DNA of 44,065 nt, taken from assembly GCA_017645955.1 (NCBI GenBank), contig JAGCNM010000025.1:1-44065 (forward strand). Reading direction: 5' to 3'. The notes under the pieces are model-generated. The model saw only the letters and a program-made list of their open reading frames with translations, was not told where the DNA came from and made no database searches. Every line of letters starts with the position of its first letter. The first letter of the stretch is position 1. This stretch comes from Candidatus Saccharimonadota bacterium. GTDB taxonomy: Bacteria; Patescibacteriota; Saccharimonadia; Saccharimonadales; Saccharimonadaceae. Both the position numbers and the translations under genes were made by a program. Positions 8,112-16,235 of this stretch are shown here, piece after piece.

Positions 8112-9572
8112 ATGAATGAGAACCCGGGTGGGACGCCGAATCCACTCAATCCATCTCCACTAGACGCTAACCCGTCGGAACCAATGGAAGAGGTTAAAGC
8201 GCCACAGAAAATCGAAGTTCAAAGCGAGCCAGTTCAAAGTGAACCTATCCAAAATGAGCCAATTAATCCAGTCCCAGGCCAACTAACCGAAGAATTGGTC
8301 GAAGAAAGCGTAATGGTTGATTCACTCGATCCAGAAGGAAGGCAAATGGAGAAGATCGTTGAAGTTCCTGCTCCAGCGCCAGAAAAGAAACCAAAGAAAA
8401 CTGGATTAATAGTTGGATTAATTATTTGCTTGTTCGTGGCCGTGTGTTGTGGCGTTGTAGCTATCTTACTGTTCATGAGTGGCGATAAGGACCCATTTGC
8501 GGCAGCGGCAAAGAAAATAATTAACGGTAATATTCCTGACAATGTTGCAATATCTGGCACTATCGAGATTGAATCAAACGATTCTAGCTCGCCAGTTACA
8601 AACGCCAAGATTGTAATTGATTCAAAATCAAAGACAACTTCTCTAATTAATAACACCACGGCGGATATCACTTTAACTTTAACTGACGAAAAAGAGCTTG
8701 TTTATAAGTTAAGTGAAATCTATGCCGAAAACGATGATCTTTATATTAAGGTTGAAGACAAAACGGTTGTAGAAGATGATCTTGTGATTGTTACTGATTG
8801 CGTAGACGGCGAAGCGGAAGGGACTGATTGTGTCAAGGCTGAGACTACTAATTGCGAAGGAGTTGAAGGAACAAACTGTACAGAACCGACGACTGTTGAA
8901 TGTGAAGGTGACGAATGTCCTGAAGCTACACTCGATATCGACTTAGCTGAGATTTTTTCTGGCGTCGTAGAAATGATCGATGGTGAATGGATTAGAATCC
9001 CAATCGAAGAAATGAGCTCGTTTAACGACGAGAGTGCAATGTTCGAGAACGATATGATGTGCTTAGTTGACGTTGCTAACGAAATAGAAGCTAATATCAA
9101 CAGCATTGCTGAGCTCTACAACAAGAACCCGTTCTTTAGTTCAGTCGCAGAAAACATTCCTATTAACAGCAAATTAAACACTATCCGTCAGGTCACGGTT
9201 GACGACGAGAAGCTAGCTAACTTCATTAATTCTGTCGGCAGTGTGTCAGCAATTAATGATATGTATGATTGTTTGGGTGTAGAAGGCAGGACGGACGTTA
9301 CGGCGAGCGAAATCACGACGGCGATTAGCAAGTTACCAGCAGTTTACGTTGAAGTTGATTCGGATACTAATATCTCAAGAGTTTACACAAGAATCTTAAG
9401 CGAAGACGAAAGCGCTACGATGACTATCGACCTTTCATTAACATATCCGTCTACCATTAACGTATCGGCTCCGGTTGAATATAAAAGCCTCGATGAGATT
9501 TTAGAAGAGGTAATGCCGCAGTTATTCAATGTTGAAACTATTGACGATACTGAGGTGGAAACCAATTCTTAG
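8112..9572 (+). CDS. Membrane-anchored extracellular protein of unknown function
   Basis: 486 residues, not recognised. Residues 1-95 are Pro/Glu-rich and probably disordered in the cytoplasm, ending in a basic EKKPKK. One transmembrane helix follows at 97-122, so residues 123-486 should be outside. The outer part includes a Cys-rich acidic insert (about 225-270, eight Cys) made of imperfect TDC/TNC-type repeats, then a mostly helical and beta region. The low-Cys remainder suggests the insert forms its own disulfides. SD AAGGAG lies 7 bases before ATG. It stands alone between divergent eno and the uvrC promoter. N-terminal anchor with a large outer domain suggests an envelope sensor or binding protein (inference). 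Confidence 0.85.
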   Translation: MNENPGGTPNPLNPSPLDANPSEPMEEVKAPQKIEVQSEPVQSEPIQNEPINPVPGQLTEELVEESVMVDSLDPEGRQMEKIVEVPAPAPEKKPKKTGLIVGLIICLFVAVCCGVVAILLFMSGDKDPFAAAAKKIINGNIPDNVAISGTIEIESNDSSSPVTNAKIVIDSKSKTTSLINNTTADITLTLTDEKELVYKLSEIYAENDDLYIKVEDKTVVEDDLVIVTDCVDGEAEGTDCVKAETTNCEGVEGTNCTEPTTVECEGDECPEATLDIDLAEIFSGVVEMIDGEWIRIPIEEMSSFNDESAMFENDMMCLVDVANEIEANINSIAELYNKNPFFSSVAENIPINSKLNTIRQVTVDDEKLANFINSVGSVSAINDMYDCLGVEGRTDVTASEITTAISKLPAVYVEVDSDTNISRVYTRILSEDESATMTIDLSLTYPSTINVSAPVEYKSLDEILEEVMPQLFNVETIDDTEVETNS

Positions 9573-9573
9573 C

Positions 9574-9602
9574 TTGACTTTTTCGGCGAAGTGTGCTATA
9601 AT
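9574..9602 (+). promoter_or_regulatory. Full -35/-10 promoter for uvrC, leaderless
   Basis: TTGACT (9574-9579), a 17-base spacer, then TATAAT (9597-9602) preceded by TGC. The uvrC ATG follows after six bases, so the transcript should start at or next to the start codon. Confidence 0.85.
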
Positions 9603-9608
9603 TAAAAG

Positions 9609-10862
9609 ATGAATGAGGTTTTAAAACAAAAACTGAGTAAACTCCCGGCGAGTCCGGGGGTTTATTTTCATAAAAATAAAGATGGCGAAATAATATACGT
9701 CGGGAAAGCGGCTGTCTTAAAAAACCGCGTGCGCCAGTATTTTCAGAACACAAAAAAGGATGTCAAAACCGAGGCTTTAGTAAAGGAAATCTTTGACACC
9801 GATTGGATCGTTGTTGATACAGAAATGGACGCTTTATTCTTAGAATCCGAGATGATAAAAAGATACATGCCAAAATGGAACATACTTTTGCGTGATGATA
9901 AGACTGTCAGCTATGTCAGAATCAATATGAAGGATGAGGTGCCGTATATTTCATTCACGAGAAATCCGGTTGATGATAAGGCAACTTACATTGGACCATT
10001 TTACGGTAAATCGTCGGTCGAGAGGGCGGTTAGAATTTTGCGGCGCGTTTTCCCGTATTATACAAAACCCTATACTGGGAGGAAGTCTTTAGATACCGAT
10101 TTAGGATTAACACCTGGAATTGAAATTAATAGGTGTTCGGCAAGTGATTATAAAAGGAATTTAAAGAAGTTAATTCGTTATCTTGAGGGAGACCGTGAAA
10201 AGCTTCTAAAAGAGCTCGAAAAAACCATGAAGGAAGAGGCTAAAGCGGGGAACTACGAACTTGCAGCCGAAGCGAGAGATCAGTTATTTGGGCTGCGCGA
10301 ACTAAAGAAAAGGATTGTTTTTTCGGACAAAGAGTTTCTAGATATTTCTTCCGACCGAGCCTTAAAACAACTCCAAGAACTATTAAATCTAGCTGAACCG
10401 CCGAGACGAATCGAGGGTTACGATATCTCCCATCAATCAGGGAAAGATACGGTCGGAAGTATGGTGGTGTTTTTGAATGGGACATCGGCGCGTAGCGAAT
10501 ATCGTAAGTTTAAGGTAAGAACTTCAACAAATGATGATTTGAAGAGCTTAAAAGAGGTTATTACAAGACGGTTGAAACATTCGGAATGGGATTTACCGGA
10601 TGTAATTGTTGTTGATGGCGGAAAGACTCAAGTTAACGCAATTTTACCTTTAGTTGAACCATTCGGAATTCCAGTAATTGGACGCGATAAATCAGGCGAC
10701 CATAGTAAATCAGCAAAAGTGAGAGTTGTGACTGTTTTAGGTGAATTTGAATTATCTAATAATTCACATCTTGCGCGGCTGATTGCGCGGATTGACGAAG
10801 AGTCACACCGGTTTGCAATTACTTATCATTCTTTACTGAAAAGAAAAAGTATGTTAAAGTAG
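9609..10862 (+). CDS. uvrC: UvrABC excinuclease subunit C, shortened
   Basis: 417 residues against about 600 in most bacteria. UvrC makes the two incisions beside a lesion found by UvrA and UvrB. Domains: GIY-YIG nuclease (about 14-95; GVYFHKNKDGEIIYVGKAA), UVR motif for UvrB contact (about 200-235; AGNYELAAEARDQL), and an RNase-H-like nuclease (about 250-405; GYDISH, VVDGGKTQ, DEESHRFAI). The protein stops right after that domain, so the C-terminal helix-hairpin-helix pair is missing. The Cys-rich segment that holds an iron-sulfur cluster in many UvrCs is reduced to a single Cys (INRCSAS). It is first in a unit with secG and a peptide-binding protein. Confidence 0.93.
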   Translation: MNEVLKQKLSKLPASPGVYFHKNKDGEIIYVGKAAVLKNRVRQYFQNTKKDVKTEALVKEIFDTDWIVVDTEMDALFLESEMIKRYMPKWNILLRDDKTVSYVRINMKDEVPYISFTRNPVDDKATYIGPFYGKSSVERAVRILRRVFPYYTKPYTGRKSLDTDLGLTPGIEINRCSASDYKRNLKKLIRYLEGDREKLLKELEKTMKEEAKAGNYELAAEARDQLFGLRELKKRIVFSDKEFLDISSDRALKQLQELLNLAEPPRRIEGYDISHQSGKDTVGSMVVFLNGTSARSEYRKFKVRTSTNDDLKSLKEVITRRLKHSEWDLPDVIVVDGGKTQVNAILPLVEPFGIPVIGRDKSGDHSKSAKVRVVTVLGEFELSNNSHLARLIARIDEESHRFAITYHSLLKRKSMLK

Positions 10863-10878
10863 AATTAGGAGTTATTTT

Positions 10879-11106
10879 ATGACATTAGGCAGTTTTTTAG
10901 AAACATTGGTTTTTATCTCAGCGATTCTTTCAGTTGTTTTGATTCTTTTACAGCAACGTGGAGCTTCGCTTGGTGCGGGCTCGGGAAGCTCTGGTGAACT
11001 TTATACGACGCGTCGCGGGCTTGAAAAGTCATTATTTGTTACTACGATTTTCTTCGTAGTTGTTTTTATTTTATCGATTTTAGGATTATTAATTTTACCA
11101 GTATAA
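10879..11106 (+). CDS. secG: Preprotein translocase subunit SecG
   Basis: 75 residues with two transmembrane helices (about 5-23 and 53-73) joined by a Gly/Ser-rich loop. The family signature LILLQQRGASLGAG and the following Gly/Ser run are clear. SecG assists the SecYEG channel during protein export. An SD (AGGAG) lies upstream. It sits 16 bases after uvrC and one base before the next gene, so all three are probably one transcript. Confidence 0.93.
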   Translation: MTLGSFLETLVFISAILSVVLILLQQRGASLGAGSGSSGELYTTRRGLEKSLFVTTIFFVVVFILSILGLLILPV

Positions 11107-11107
11107 T

Positions 11108-12841
11108 ATGGCAAATTTTTTCAAAAAGAGTGGGCAAAAGATTTTTAACAAGTTTTCTCGTGCTTCGCTGAAGGCTGGGGAAGAAAGTAAGGAGCACATT
11201 AAGGAAAACTTAATTGATCGTTTTTCGCATATCGAAAATGTGAGGCTCTTGATTCTAGAGTGGGGGCTTTTAGTGCTTGCCTTAATGATGCTCGCAGCTA
11301 CGCAGTCGTTTTGGTTTGGTGATTCCTACGCCGGAAACGCATTTACGACAGGCGGAATTTACACGGAAGCGACAATTGGCGATGTAAATTCGATGAATCC
11401 TCTATTCGCGACAACAAACAGCGAAAAGGTCTTAAGCCGTCTGATGTTCGCGACCGTTGCGACAAATGATTATTCGGGGCATGCCGGGATTGGGCTCGCA
11501 AAAACTATCACTCCGAGCGAGGATGGGAAGGTTTGGAAGGTTAGACTGCGTGACGATTTAAAATGGTCTGACGGCGAAGCTATTACAAACGAAGATTTAT
11601 TATTTACGACTGAGCTGATCCAAAATCCCGTGATTAACTCGGTCTATGATAGCAATTTAAGGGGTGTTACAGTTTCCGAGAGCGAAGAAGGGGAAATAAT
11701 CTTTACTTTGCCTTCGGCATACGCCGATTTTATTACGGCATTAAACTTTCCGGTTTTACCTGAACACGTTTTGAAAGATGCAGATCCGAAAACTTTAGTT
11801 GAACACAGTTTTTCGAAATCGCCGGTCACATCAGGTGCTTTTTCGTTTAATGCTATGCAATCCGGGGCGTCGTCGGAAGAACGAGTTTATTATCTTGCTT
11901 CAAACCCATATTATTATAAAGGAAAGACTCTATTAAATAGCTTTGCTGTACATACTTATAAGACAAGGGAGAAGGTAATTAACGCGTTAAATTCCGGCTC
12001 TGTAACAGCTACGGCCGAGCTGACTGAGGTTGATAATGATAAGGTTAGCGCAACTTTTTTGAGGAAGAACTCGAGCCTTAATTCAGGCGCGTTTATCTTT
12101 TTCAACACAACGAATGGCGCAACTAAAAATGCTACTCTTCGGGCTGCGATTCGGGAGGGAATTAGCCTTGAGAAATTGAGGGGAGAAGCGGCGGAAACGG
12201 TGGCACTAGATTATCCTCTACTTGATTCGCAAATTAAACTAACTAGTTTCCCGGCTTTACCGGGCGAAAACTTTGAAGCAGCAAAGGAGAAGATTGCTGG
12301 GCTAAGTGGCGAAGAGCCGATTAGTTTAAATATTGTTACGGTTAATGTTGGGTTCTTACCGAAAGTAACAGAAGAATTAGGAAGAGAACTGACTGAACTC
12401 GGAATTAATGCACATACTACAGTTTATGAGGAAGGTCAGGAGTTTGTTTCGAATATTATTGCGAAACGCAATTATGATATTTTAGTATACGAGATTGAAC
12501 TTGGCGCAGACCCAGATTTATTACCTTATTACCATTCTTCTCAAGCCTCAACAACAGGCTTAAACCTTTCGAACTATCGTAACGCTCTTGTAGATGACTT
12601 ATTGCTCGGGGCGCGCGATACAACCGACGAAAACTTGAGAGTAAAGAAATATGAATCTTTCTTGGCGCATTGGGTGAGCGACGTTCCAGCGATTGGTTTA
12701 TATCGTCCGAACCTAACGTATTATTACAATAAAAATGTCCGCACGTTTAACGATGGCGTACGAATTGTGACGGCACTCGACCGATTCTGTGACCTTAATT
12801 CTTGGGCAGTCACAAAAACAACAAAGAATAAAACGCCATAA
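11108..12841 (+). CDS. Membrane-anchored peptide-binding protein (SBP family 5)
   Basis: 577 residues. After a basic N-terminus, one transmembrane helix (about 47-68) anchors a large outer domain. That domain has features of family 5 extracellular solute-binding proteins (OppA/DppA type): NSMNPLFATTN, a VWKVRLRDDLKWSDGEAIT block, an SPVTSGAF turn, and a C-terminal region with YYHSSQASTTGLNLSNY. There is no lipobox cysteine, so a helix anchor replaces the lipid. No ABC permease or ATPase genes are nearby. Likely role: capturing peptides from the host or surroundings. Its start is one base after the secG stop. No convincing terminator follows. Confidence 0.9.
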   Translation: MANFFKKSGQKIFNKFSRASLKAGEESKEHIKENLIDRFSHIENVRLLILEWGLLVLALMMLAATQSFWFGDSYAGNAFTTGGIYTEATIGDVNSMNPLFATTNSEKVLSRLMFATVATNDYSGHAGIGLAKTITPSEDGKVWKVRLRDDLKWSDGEAITNEDLLFTTELIQNPVINSVYDSNLRGVTVSESEEGEIIFTLPSAYADFITALNFPVLPEHVLKDADPKTLVEHSFSKSPVTSGAFSFNAMQSGASSEERVYYLASNPYYYKGKTLLNSFAVHTYKTREKVINALNSGSVTATAELTEVDNDKVSATFLRKNSSLNSGAFIFFNTTNGATKNATLRAAIREGISLEKLRGEAAETVALDYPLLDSQIKLTSFPALPGENFEAAKEKIAGLSGEEPISLNIVTVNVGFLPKVTEELGRELTELGINAHTTVYEEGQEFVSNIIAKRNYDILVYEIELGADPDLLPYYHSSQASTTGLNLSNYRNALVDDLLLGARDTTDENLRVKKYESFLAHWVSDVPAIGLYRPNLTYYYNKNVRTFNDGVRIVTALDRFCDLNSWAVTKTTKNKTP

Positions 12842-12902
12842 AAAGCCCTCGTATTGATAGCTGGTTAGTTAAAAGGGTCAGTTTTATTAATCTGTAAAAA
12901 TA

Positions 12903-12911
12903 TGTTATAAT
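12903..12911 (+). promoter_or_regulatory. Extended -10 promoter of the higher-GC island operon
   Basis: TGTTATAAT at 12903-12911. The predicted start near 12918 gives a leader of about 68 bases with a short palindrome (CCTAT/ATAGG at 12924-12937) and a strong AGGGGGA SD at 12970-12976. Confidence 0.65.
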
Positions 12912-12985
12912 AATAGATGATGTCCTATTTATATAGGGTGTAGTTATTTAAAGTCTTGATTATATATTTAGGGGGAGTGGTTAGA

Positions 12986-13780
12986 TTGAAAGTAAGGGAC
13001 ATTGAAGTGGGCCGCCGGATTGGCGAATCCTCGAAATTTCGCATCTACCTCGGGAAAACACCCAGCGAACAATCCGTAATTTTGAAAGTGGCAAAAACCT
13101 TTGAAGATGGCGACGTTTTAGCCTTAGAGGCCGGCGAATTCAACATTTTGTATGTCTTTAGTGAACAAATTGCAAAGTTTGAACGAAAGGCGGGGCTAGA
13201 AAGTGCCCGCTATGATTTGCTTTTCGCGAACCTAATCGCCTCTTTTTTAGAGCCTACCCAAGACGACCGGCGCATCAACGTCTTTGCGATGCCGGAAATT
13301 GATGTCAGCGAATTAATTCCGCTGACTAAACTTTCTAGCACCGTCGAGATTGATGCGCGCACGAGTGTTTGGATTTTAGGGCGTCTTTTTAAGTTCTACA
13401 GCTTTTTTGAGCTGATAGCAGCTGACGGAGACAACCCTATTTCTAGGTACCCGTTCTTTTCTCCGGACGACTACATGATTGGTCCAGAAAAGCATCGTAT
13501 AATCTACTACAATTTTACCGGTGATCTTGCCGATGTGGTAGCTTATAACTATGTTCGGGCGGTTGCGAGTTTTGTGTTTAATTGGACCGTTTTTAACAAT
13601 GACCCGATTGAACAGGAATATCGTAATCTTTTGAAAGATTTTGTGGAAGTTGGCCGCGATTCGTTCGAACAGGCGCATAAGGAACTCTACGATTTAGTTA
13701 AAAAAATCTGGGGAATTTCTTATTATCCTTTCACTTATCGCGACTGTGGCAGTATGGTTTGGAACAAGAAAGGGGAGTAA
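12986..13780 (+). CDS. Kinase-fold-like protein, probably catalytically degenerate
   Basis: 264 residues, no confident family. The N-terminus resembles a protein-kinase lobe: a glycine-loop-like GRRIGESSKFRIY, then VILKVAK with Lys34 at the ATP-lysine position, and an acidic helix LALEAGEF. A hinge-like FAMPEIDVSEL follows. No HRD triad is visible, and the place expected for DFG reads YYNFTGD, so it looks like a pseudokinase. This is inference from pattern. TTG at 12986 is chosen because it lies 9 bases after AGGGGGA (12970-12976); an upstream in-frame TTG at 12956 has no SD. The stop is 2 bases before the vWA gene, so both are in one operon. Confidence 0.75.
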   Translation: MKVRDIEVGRRIGESSKFRIYLGKTPSEQSVILKVAKTFEDGDVLALEAGEFNILYVFSEQIAKFERKAGLESARYDLLFANLIASFLEPTQDDRRINVFAMPEIDVSELIPLTKLSSTVEIDARTSVWILGRLFKFYSFFELIAADGDNPISRYPFFSPDDYMIGPEKHRIIYYNFTGDLADVVAYNYVRAVASFVFNWTVFNNDPIEQEYRNLLKDFVEVGRDSFEQAHKELYDLVKKIWGISYYPFTYRDCGSMVWNKKGE

Positions 13781-13782
13781 AA

Positions 13783-14859
13783 ATGGGACGTTCGACTTTT
13801 TCCGTAGAAAGTTACCGAAAGGCTCGCGAAGACTACGGCGTGACGCACGACACTGGCGTTACCGAAGTCGCCGAAAAGCACGCCCAGGAAACTGGGCGCC
13901 TCAGCGAAATCGTTGACCCCGCCATTAATCCGATTAGGAGATCCCTAATTCGGCTTGACCCCCACCAGAAAAAGTGGATTGCAACTATCGGCTGTCCGAT
14001 GGACATCGAAGTTAGTTGCGATACCACTGGCTCGATGGGTAGCGAGGTTGACACGGAAATGAAAGTCCTGCCGGATCTCTATAAAGCGGTAGCTAAGGTA
14101 TTGCCGGGCTACGACCCGCAGCTTTGCCTCGGTATCTTTGGCGATGTTTGTGACGATTTCGTCATGTGTCGCCCACAATTTGAGATGGAAGCACCCAAAA
14201 TCGTAAACTATCTTAAGGAGATGGCGCCTCAGCGTGATGGTGGTGATACACCCGAAGATCCGCAATATGCAATGTTTGCGCGCGCTTATCTGACCGATGC
14301 TTACACTAACCGCATTGGTCTTAAAGGGTATCACTTCATCGTGACAGATGCACCCTGCCATCATCGCCTCAACCGTAGTGAAATCGAGCGTATTTTTGGC
14401 AAAGATATCTTTGATAATGAGCTGAAAAATATGACTGAGATTCCCACGATGGAAGAGATGATTAAGGACCTTAAAGATAAGGCCCATCAGTTTATTCTGG
14501 TGATTAGTGCCAATACCAGAACCGTCAGAGACTGGTGCGATCTCTGTGGTTCGAGTTCGGTAATTAAAATTGATTCTACTCGGCAACTGCCGGCGGTCAT
14601 TTCCGCCATCATCGGTCTGACCGAGGGAACAATGGATATTGCTGACCTCGAGCGACGTATTGACTATTTTGGCCTGGCTTCACAGCTTTACAGAATCGAC
14701 ATCGGCGCGCAGGCGAAGCTTCGGCACGCTCTGCCGCATCCGGTTCCGAAAGCTGGCGACATCTTTAGAAATAAGGGTGACCTCTGGCCGATTCAGCCGG
14801 GCGACGAAGACGCCGAAGAAAAGCCGCTCGAAACTCCTGACCATATCGAATACCTATAA
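13783..14859 (+). CDS. von Willebrand factor A (vWA) domain protein with MIDAS site
   Basis: 358 residues. The vWA fold is marked by a metal-ion-dependent adhesion site: DTTGS at 80-84 (D-x-T-x-S), Thr156 in GGDTPED, and Asp189 in IVTDAPCHH. Such proteins bind partners through a divalent metal and often act with kinases or ATPases in signalling or conflict systems (TerY type). No signal peptide or transmembrane helix, so cytosolic. An upstream ATG at 13759 lies inside the previous gene; the ATG at 13783 with AGGGGAG just before it is preferred. Codons are rich in C and G compared with the core genes. Second in the island operon. Confidence 0.9.
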   Translation: MGRSTFSVESYRKAREDYGVTHDTGVTEVAEKHAQETGRLSEIVDPAINPIRRSLIRLDPHQKKWIATIGCPMDIEVSCDTTGSMGSEVDTEMKVLPDLYKAVAKVLPGYDPQLCLGIFGDVCDDFVMCRPQFEMEAPKIVNYLKEMAPQRDGGDTPEDPQYAMFARAYLTDAYTNRIGLKGYHFIVTDAPCHHRLNRSEIERIFGKDIFDNELKNMTEIPTMEEMIKDLKDKAHQFILVISANTRTVRDWCDLCGSSSVIKIDSTRQLPAVISAIIGLTEGTMDIADLERRIDYFGLASQLYRIDIGAQAKLRHALPHPVPKAGDIFRNKGDLWPIQPGDEDAEEKPLETPDHIEYL

Positions 14860-14905
14860 TCAAGATAATTAACAATTTGGTTTACAAGATGATTCGAGGT
14901 GAAAT

Positions 14906-16222
14906 ATGTTCGAAAAAATTTACGTTGTTACCGACCTTGGTCCTGGTGACGGCGGAAAAGGCAGCATCGTACACGCACTTTCGTGTAAAACCGACGCAAA
15001 TATCATTATTAAGCGCGGCGGCGCACAAGGTTCTCATGGTGTGCATGCTTCACTAGGGGAGAGTTTCAACTTTTCCCAGTGGGGATGCGGAACGCTTGAG
15101 GGCGTGCCGACTTTTCTGTCCGAACAAATGGTGATTTCGCCTGTCGGACTCGAAAACGAGTCGGAAGCCCTCAAAAAACTGGGAATATTCGACCCATTTA
15201 AACTTCTTTCCTGCGACCAGTCCTGTATCGTCGCTACGCCTTATCATAGGATTGCTTCCCAGTTTGAGGAGCTACTCTTAAAAGATAAACCGCGTGGCAC
15301 CGTCGGAACGGGTATTGGACAAGCCTATCGTATGACAAGTAACTTTGGCGGAGAGATGACAATCCGAGCCCACGATTTAACAGACCGTCGAGTTATCCGC
15401 TCGAAGCTTCAAAGACAATACGATTATTACTTTGAGCAGTACGGGAAAATCACTCGAGATGCTTTTTTGCTTGAAGATTTCCATAACTACGCCGTAAATC
15501 TCATCCGATTCCTTCACGACGAAGATTTTTTTAACTACGTTATCGACTTGTTCGACGAAATAGGCAAAAAACTGCGTCTCACGAGTTTTGATGAGGTATT
15601 AAAAGGCGACGGAACGGCAATCGTCGAGTGTTCGCACGGAGTTTTGACCGACGCCGAAATGGGCTTAAAACCCCACGTCAGCGCCATCCGAACTCTGCCG
15701 ATCTTCGCAAACAAAATGCTAAGAAACGCTGGTTATGACGGCGAAATTATCAACTACGCCGTCCACCGCGCCTACGAAATCCGTCATGGCGCCGGCCCTA
15801 TGCCGACCTATGACCCCGAGTTCACGGCACGCATGCTTCCAGGTAGTCACAAGGACAAAAACCGTTGGCAAGGCGCCGTTCGCGCTGGTCCGCTTGACCT
15901 AAATCTCATGCGATACGCACTAGATGTAAGCAAGGAAATTCAGTTTGACGGACTGGCTCTGACCTGGTTTGACCAGATTTTAGCCAATGACCGTACCTGG
16001 CCGGTCTGTTTTCATTATAAAAACAGACGAAAAGGCGACGAGTCGATTACTGAATACCTAAAACACGCCGAGCCTTTAGTGTGTAATTTCGGCATCAGAA
16101 ACCCCATCCCCGTACGAGAATTATTCAACTTTGTGGATAAAGTGCTCGAAAGTTTCCTTAAAATCCCGCTAAAAATCCTTTCAGCCGGACCTACAGAAAA
16201 GAATAAAATCTATTCAGAATGA
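14906..16222 (+). CDS. Divergent adenylosuccinate synthetase (PurA) paralogue
   Basis: 438 residues, near PurA length. Order-conserved matches: GPGDGGKGS (12-20) for GDEGKGK, IKRGGAQGSHGV for the GG-(H/N)-NAGHT block, VGTGIGQAY (133-141) for TGRGIGPAY, HGAGPMPTY (294-302) for VGAGPFPTE, and GPLDLNLMRYA for GWLDxVxLRYA. The catalytic Asp (15) and His (44) positions are kept. The aspartate-binding ATTGR loop is not recognisable, and the GTP-specificity TKLD reads TWFD (353-356). So it probably ligates or phosphorylates a different nucleotide-like substrate. It is not a standard PurA, and PurA would be unexpected alone in a purine scavenger. Third in the island operon, SD GAGGTG. Confidence 0.85.
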   Translation: MFEKIYVVTDLGPGDGGKGSIVHALSCKTDANIIIKRGGAQGSHGVHASLGESFNFSQWGCGTLEGVPTFLSEQMVISPVGLENESEALKKLGIFDPFKLLSCDQSCIVATPYHRIASQFEELLLKDKPRGTVGTGIGQAYRMTSNFGGEMTIRAHDLTDRRVIRSKLQRQYDYYFEQYGKITRDAFLLEDFHNYAVNLIRFLHDEDFFNYVIDLFDEIGKKLRLTSFDEVLKGDGTAIVECSHGVLTDAEMGLKPHVSAIRTLPIFANKMLRNAGYDGEIINYAVHRAYEIRHGAGPMPTYDPEFTARMLPGSHKDKNRWQGAVRAGPLDLNLMRYALDVSKEIQFDGLALTWFDQILANDRTWPVCFHYKNRRKGDESITEYLKHAEPLVCNFGIRNPIPVRELFNFVDKVLESFLKIPLKILSAGPTEKNKIYSE

Positions 16223-16235
16223 GGAGGATAAATCC

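Noticed and set aside
12840-12900. Terminator after the peptide-binding protein
   Set aside because: Only a CCCT/AGGG pairing with a long loop is visible and no T-run follows.
12924-12937. CCTAT/ATAGG palindrome in the island leader as an operator
   Set aside because: Too short and AT-rich to support alone; no second copy at the nucleotidyltransferase promoter.
13759-13782. Earlier ATG for the vWA gene
   Set aside because: It lies inside the previous gene, and the strong SD is placed for the ATG at 13783.
14906-16222. Calling this gene purA or phage purZ
   Set aside because: Key substrate loops differ from PurA, and the catalytic Asp position is kept, unlike the change described for PurZ. 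No Z-genome partner genes are nearby.
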